A stretch of DNA of 64,000 nt from NCBI RefSeq assembly GCF_047663525.1, contig NC_092621.1, positions 77,986,501 to 78,050,500 on the forward strand. The letters run 5' to 3'. The notes under the pieces were generated by a model that did no database searches, had not been told where the DNA came from, and saw only the letters and a program-made list of their open reading frames with translations. This document shows, piece by piece, positions 59,425 to 64,000 of this stretch (positions are counted from its first letter, which is position 1; each line of letters starts with the position of its first letter). This stretch comes from Anas platyrhynchos (taxonomy: Eukaryota > Chordata > Aves > Anseriformes > Anatidae). A program made the translations under genes and the position numbers.

Positions 59425-62400
59425 CTGCATGTTGATTTAAAACGGAAAGACAGGAAAGAAGGTGTAAGAACAAGGCAATCCGTGTAAATCAACAATTACG
59501 TTTCTTCTAGGAAACCGTGCTGATTATTAATTAAAACAAAAAAAAACTAACCAAATCTATTAATATCTTCAGGATTTCATGAGGGTTGTCTAGTTCTTCA
59601 ACTTTCCTACTGTCCATGTCTGATGAGAGCAGGCTCGATAATTTCTGTCCGAGATTATTCTTGTTCCCTTGTAACTTGACAGACCCTAAGGAAAAGTATA
59701 TAAATTATGGAAATGCTTAAGAGAAAAGCTACTTTGGGACAAAATGGGCATGCATAAAGCTGAACTCCAAGCAACCTCTCTAAAAGGGCACTGCAAGCTA
59801 CAGCTGGTACAGTACATAATGTGGCCAAGTTATTTGCATGCAGCACCACCCTTGCCATCTCTTAAAGGCTAAATGGACTTTTCATTTTTGACTTTGGGAA
59901 AATTGAAAATAAAAGTTATTTTTATATGAAAATTATTAAATTATTAAATTGCCATATGAAAATTAAACTTTGGCTCTAACAAAATGGCAATTCATGGTAA
60001 TGTGTTTTTAAGCCATTGGTGTCTAAAAAAAAAATACATTTCTTTGGCACAACTTGTTGAATTTGTAAGATTTATAAAAAGATTAAAATACATTAAAATT
60101 ACAAAATGCTGGTATCACAATATAGAGCTTCGTAATAATGACATCGGTAAAAGGGAAACAGACACTGAAGATGTATCCTGTCTTGCTTTCTGGGGTGCCC
60201 AAAGAATCCAGAAGACCCACAAGACTTATAAACCTGGCACATTACAGGTCAATAGCTAACACAAATACATCTTGAAATGCATTCTACTCCTCAATTCTAT
60301 GGTATTGACCATGAAATAAGTATTTAAATATTTCTCTTTATGCTTTTCCTTAAAAAGAAAAGGATAATGACAAGTCTTCCTCTTTTACAAAGGGATTTGT
60401 AATTCATGGATCATCATGCTAAGTAGTAGTAGTAGAAGAAATACTAGTGAAAGGAAATATGTAATGAAAAACTGAAAATTTAAAAATAATTGTATTCAGT
60501 ATTTCAGAAAAGGCTCAGTAGGTATCTTTTTGCACTTCTCCTTCCCTAAGTCTTACATATAATAAAAAATAAATAAAAATGTTGATAACATCTTGAACAG
60601 ACAGGCTAAACTTTCCAGATGCTACCTTTCTTTTGTGCTGTTTTCATGAGATCTTTAATATCTAGAATATTATTGTCATCCTGGATAAGTTTATTTATTC
60701 TAGCATGATTTAACTCAGATAATTTAGCTCACGAGCGTGTAATAAGAAAGGCTACATTAAAAGGTAGACTAGTAACACCAACATCCTACAGTAGTTTTTG
60801 TTTTATGATTACTATAATAGTCCACCTATACCCAGACATCCTGCATTACGTGAGAAACTTCTGGTAGTAGTTTGTGAACTATGTGCTGCACTGCTTAGCG
60901 TATTTATGGTTTTCACGTTGTTCCTTTTTTCTGGGGTTCAGAAGTCTCAGTAAGCAATTAAACTACAACCGTGTATTTGATGCAATAAAAGGCTGCCTGT
61001 GCCCCTTTGTCAACTGACTTCTTTTCTATTTGACTATTGCTGATACATAACATGCCCAGTTACCATCCTCTTTCAGACGTTTCCAGTTTATAAATTTTGT
61101 TCCTTTTTTAATCTTTATCACTTCCGCAAGCCTCTGAGCTTGGTCCTTTCGTTGCATTAACTGCTGTTCGAATGCAATTCTGAAGGCATCTGCCATTATA
61201 TAAGCTTCATCTTTACTCTTCTTCAGAAGTTCAATCTGTTTTTGATTAAGAGAAAATGTGAAGTATATTAAGCAATTTGGAAGCAATAATGGATTTAAAA
61301 TGTAAGTTAAGAGGCAGACTAAAGCCACTAATGCAGTTCAGCACTTTCATATTACCAGGTCACCATAGTGGTTCCCAAGGCAGACCTGTGACCATAAAAG
61401 GGTACTGATGAGCAACCAGGCAAATTTTACATATATCTAATTGGGGAAGTAGTATAAAACCAGACTAAATGGTTTCTTGTTACATAAAGAGATATGTTTT
61501 GAAGTGTGTATTTAAGTCCGTACCCTTTTCTACGCATGTACCTGACACCACCTACACACTGCATTAGCTATGCTGCTGGTGTTGCCTACTTATCTCTGCA
61601 CATGCAGACCAGCTTGTTCTGTACCAATATGCAGAGCAGCAAAATAAAAATAAAATAAAAATAAAAAATAAAAATGCATAATAACCCTGATACAAAAGAG
61701 GTATGAAAAGTATTAAAGAGGTGGTTGGTGCCTCATGCCTGTCTAAGAGGCATCTGGACAATGCTCTTACTGGTAAGTTTTAATTTGGGGTCAGTCCCAA
61801 TGTAGTCGGGTGGTTGGACTCAGTCTTTGGAGGTTCCTTCCAGCTGGAACTATTCTATTCTGCTCCACTTATTTTTAAAATCCGTATGTCAGTGGGAACT
61901 TCTGCACTAGGACAGCGAGTAAGGTTACCACACTTGCTGGTTCAAATACAAATCAGAAGAAAAATTCTTCTTTCTAAAAATATAGATTTACTAAATTTAA
62001 AAATTTAAAAAATAAAAATAAAATTTAGTAAAACTTTGAGGGCTTGAAAATAATTTTATTGATTTATTTGAGATGTAAATACACCATGACCTAGCTAGGT
62101 GAGCAGTTGTTTGAATGCTGACGTCAACACAAGGGAGTGGTGTAACGGGGTGGAATGCACTGACAGGAAAGGGAAAAGGAAATTATTCTTTTCAGTGGAA
62201 GTCCACACTCACATTGTGTACACATTTATAGAGTGTAATACATTTTGAGTGTGTATATTTTCATATTAAAAATACGAGTGGAAGAAAACTGAACAAGATT
62301 TACTTTTTTTACTAGTAGATTTTAAAAATCATAATTACAGTTTTATATTAGCAACAATCAAGGCATCACAAACAAACATTATTTCTGGGATGCATTCTTG

Positions 62401-63359
62401 TTTTAAAACACATCAGTTTGTGTAAAGGTTTGTTTTTTTTTGAGCAAATTTGTTTTTCTGACCTCTCTACTTGTTTTTATCTAAGTCAAGCAGCATTACC
62501 TCTTGCTTGAGATGAAGAAGTTGTTTTCGAGTGACAGCTGCCATTTTAGCACAGGAACAAGGTTGCCCCCCGGAAGTATTGCAGGTGCAGGCTCCAAGAA
62601 CTGCCAGCTTAAAATCCAAAACAAATCACCGGTTAAGTATCAATGTACACACCACAATGCAGGAGATGCCAAATGACTTAGCAAAAAACATTCTGAAGCT
62701 ACAGAGGGAATGTAAGGGTCAGGGAAACCATGCTACAAAGATTCAGGCATGATTTCTTTTAACTCACAATGATGCATGTCAAGTGTATTTTTCAGCACTA
62801 ATCTCATATCTGACACTAATGTACTTTTTGTGAATCTAAATATGCCCATTAGGTGTTCCAGTCTGAACTCACTGCTACAAAGGCAGCAAAGGAGATGGGC
62901 TTTAAAAGTCTTCTGTTCAGTACTTATCTGCAAAGCAATGCTCAAGAAAATCAAGGTGAAACAGTAGTGTGCTCATACGTGAGAAGAGCCACAACTGAAT
63001 TCCAGTAAATCTGTGTCAATAAATCCCTGTAAACACTGCTCCCCTCCAGCTTTCACCTTGAAGCAGGTATCAAAGAAATAAAGTCTTACACTGTGCTCTT
63101 GCCAGCCTGAGCACTTTTGGAAAGGTTAATAAATGCATTGTATCCTAGAGCCTGCTTTTTATATTGTAAAGGAAGAAAGTTTAGAATGAAGATTTTTGCA
63201 CATCTTCGAACCAGCCATTTTGAAAAACACAGTTCGTACTTACTTCAAGACCAGTAATATCTGTGATGTCGCTTCTGTTCAAGGACATGTTTTCCTGAAC
63301 AACCTTCTGTTTGTTCACATCCAGCATTGCAAGAAATTCCAAGCACTGCTGATTCAGGA
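59275..63359 (-). CDS. CCDC125: CCDC125 (coiled-coil domain-containing 125), C-terminal part
   Basis: Five minus-strand exons (63359-63244, 62607-62500, 61235-61064, 59685-59552, 59424-59275) encode the last about 226 residues. The N-terminal exons lie beyond 64000. Recognition rests on [20 protein letters not shown], the Cys-rich [38 protein letters not shown] and [19 protein letters not shown], all closely matching mammalian CCDC125 (human 511 residues). The protein is predicted largely coiled-coil. A role in restraining cell motility (synonym Kenae) has been reported, but the mechanism is unclear. After [10 protein letters not shown] the protein departs from mammals and ends within about 30 residues, lacking the mammalian tail. 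In human the gene is at 5q13.2, not beside ZFYVE16. Confidence 0.93.
59552..59685 (-). CDS. CCDC125: CCDC125 penultimate exon
   Basis: Encodes a variable stretch, [20 protein letters not shown], then the conserved [12 protein letters not shown]. The acceptor is CCTTAG|GGTCTG and the donor TTG|GTTAGT, phase 0. Confidence 0.88.
61064..61235 (-). CDS. CCDC125: CCDC125 coiled-coil exon
   Basis: Encodes [18 protein letters not shown] through [10 protein letters not shown], the most conserved helical block. The acceptor is AAACAG|ATTGAA and the donor GATG|GTAACT, phase 1. Confidence 0.95.
61641..61674. repeat. AAATA-type microsatellite
   Basis: Imperfect tandem repeat of AAATA/AAAATA units in a CCDC125 intron. 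Confidence 0.85.
61735..61863 (+). mobile_element. Old CR1 LINE 3' fragment
   Basis: Diverged but recognisable CR1 tail: CCTGTCTAAGAGGCATCTGG, CAATGCTCTTACTGG, GGTTGGACTCAGTCTTTGGA, GGTTCCTTCCAGCTGGAACT and a TATTCTATTCT end. It is older than the copy at 32.5 kb and antisense to CCDC125. Confidence 0.8.
62500..62607 (-). CDS. CCDC125: CCDC125 Cys-rich exon
   Basis: Encodes [19 protein letters not shown] then [17 protein letters not shown]. Five cysteines in a short span are conserved in the family. The acceptor is TTTAAG|CTGGCA and the donor GAG|GTAATG, phase 0. Confidence 0.94.
63244..63359 (-). CDS. CCDC125: CCDC125 exon, first visible
   Basis: The acceptor is TTTCATAG|TCCTG and the donor CTTGAA|GTAAGT, phase 0. 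It encodes [20 protein letters not shown] and [12 protein letters not shown]. It enters in phase 1 from an exon outside the window. Confidence 0.93.
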
Positions 63360-64000
63360 CTATGAAATAAAGAAGGAAAATAATTGAAAAGTCTGCTGTT
63401 CTGATTTTCTTATTTTCATAGTTTAACTACAGCCAAATGAAGAAGTTTTATTGTATAAGCATCTGGGGAATACAATGAGACCATGTAGATGTACGAACTC
63501 AGATCCCACTTGTTTTTTCTTCTGTCTTTTCCTAGAGCTGATGAGCCATTTACAGAGATAACGGTCTCAAATATTACTTTTCCATTATGTGCTCGTCTTT
63601 CTTCCACTTACAACTAAGGCAGCAGATTTTTTTTTATTTTTTTTTATTTTTTTTTTTTAGAAAAACACACTGTTGGGAAAATAATGATCTGTTTCAGCCA
63701 TTTTAAAGGTTTTTGGAAACCAAAAATAAGGGAAAGGAGCTCGAGATGTGTGACCCAACCCCGCATGGGCATAGCATACAGTTTGGAAAACTCCATTATA
63801 AAGTTGACAAGCTGAATACCTCAAAGTTTTTGCTATAGGAATCTAGAGACATTAGAAGTGTGTATCTCCAGTAATGACTTTAATTGTAGCTGAAGCATTC
63901 TGTGGCTTTCCTGGCCTGTTGCTCCCTCCTTACAGATCATGAACAGGAACACAAGAGGTCGTTTCCCTCCACACCCACTGTGTCACCAAGCCAGTGAGAT
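63360..64000 (-). other. CCDC125: CCDC125 intron running off the window
   Basis: No exon of the upstream coiled-coil region was found here on the minus strand. T-runs occur near 63629-63659, and no other feature was seen. Confidence 0.6.

Larger units (their letters stand above)
59425..63243 (-). other. CCDC125: CCDC125 introns
   Basis: The intervals 59425-59551, 59686-61063, 61236-62499 and 62608-63243 are introns. They are AT-rich, with an AAATA-type microsatellite at about 61641-61674 and a CR1 remnant at 61735-61863. No other gene was seen. Confidence 0.85.

Overview
This is a vertebrate nuclear window, almost certainly from a bird. It has spliced genes with GT-AG introns, CpG-island promoters, an AT-rich background, CR1 LINE 3' tails ending in short TTCTATG-like repeats, and solo LTRs of avian endogenous retrovirus families. 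All four genes recognised have human orthologues on 5q13-q14. Birds carry that segment on the Z chromosome, so Z linkage is likely but is an inference. The species cannot be named from the sequence alone.

Layout, left to right. (1) 1-730 is a CpG island with a TATA box and a candidate splice donor, probably the non-coding first exon of ANKRD34B. (2) ANKRD34B (+) has an intronless 515-codon reading frame at 5134-6681, followed by a long AT-rich 3' region. (3) 9.5-17 kb is an AT-rich gene-poor stretch with one well-bounded solo LTR at 13810-14213. (4) FAM151B (-) has five coding exons between 26509 and 16973, encoding 270 residues. (5) ZFYVE16/endofin (-) has 17 coding exons between 51285 and 28162, encoding 1507 residues, with its CpG-island promoter near 58.8-58.95 kb. 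Its introns hold a CR1 tail and two related LTRs. (6) CCDC125 (-) shows its last five coding exons (63359-59275); the 5' part lies beyond the right edge.

FAM151B, ZFYVE16 and CCDC125 are arranged head to tail on the minus strand with very short gaps. The CCDC125 poly(A) signal is about 0.2 kb from the ZFYVE16 promoter, and the farthest candidate ZFYVE16 poly(A) signal is about 0.16 kb from the FAM151B start codon. ANKRD34B converges on them from the left. Exon boundaries were placed by reading the minus strand, matching to the remembered mammalian orthologues, and requiring GT-AG sites with consistent codon phase. Every modelled exon keeps phase: FAM151B totals 813 bases including the stop, ZFYVE16 4524, and the visible part of CCDC125 680.

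No new multi-gene system is evident. The most interesting points are the ZFYVE16-CCDC125 adjacency (far apart in human), the compact tandem spacing, a short divergent CCDC125 C-terminus, microsatellite or tandem-repeat DNA close to splice sites, and LTR or unexplained segments inside introns.
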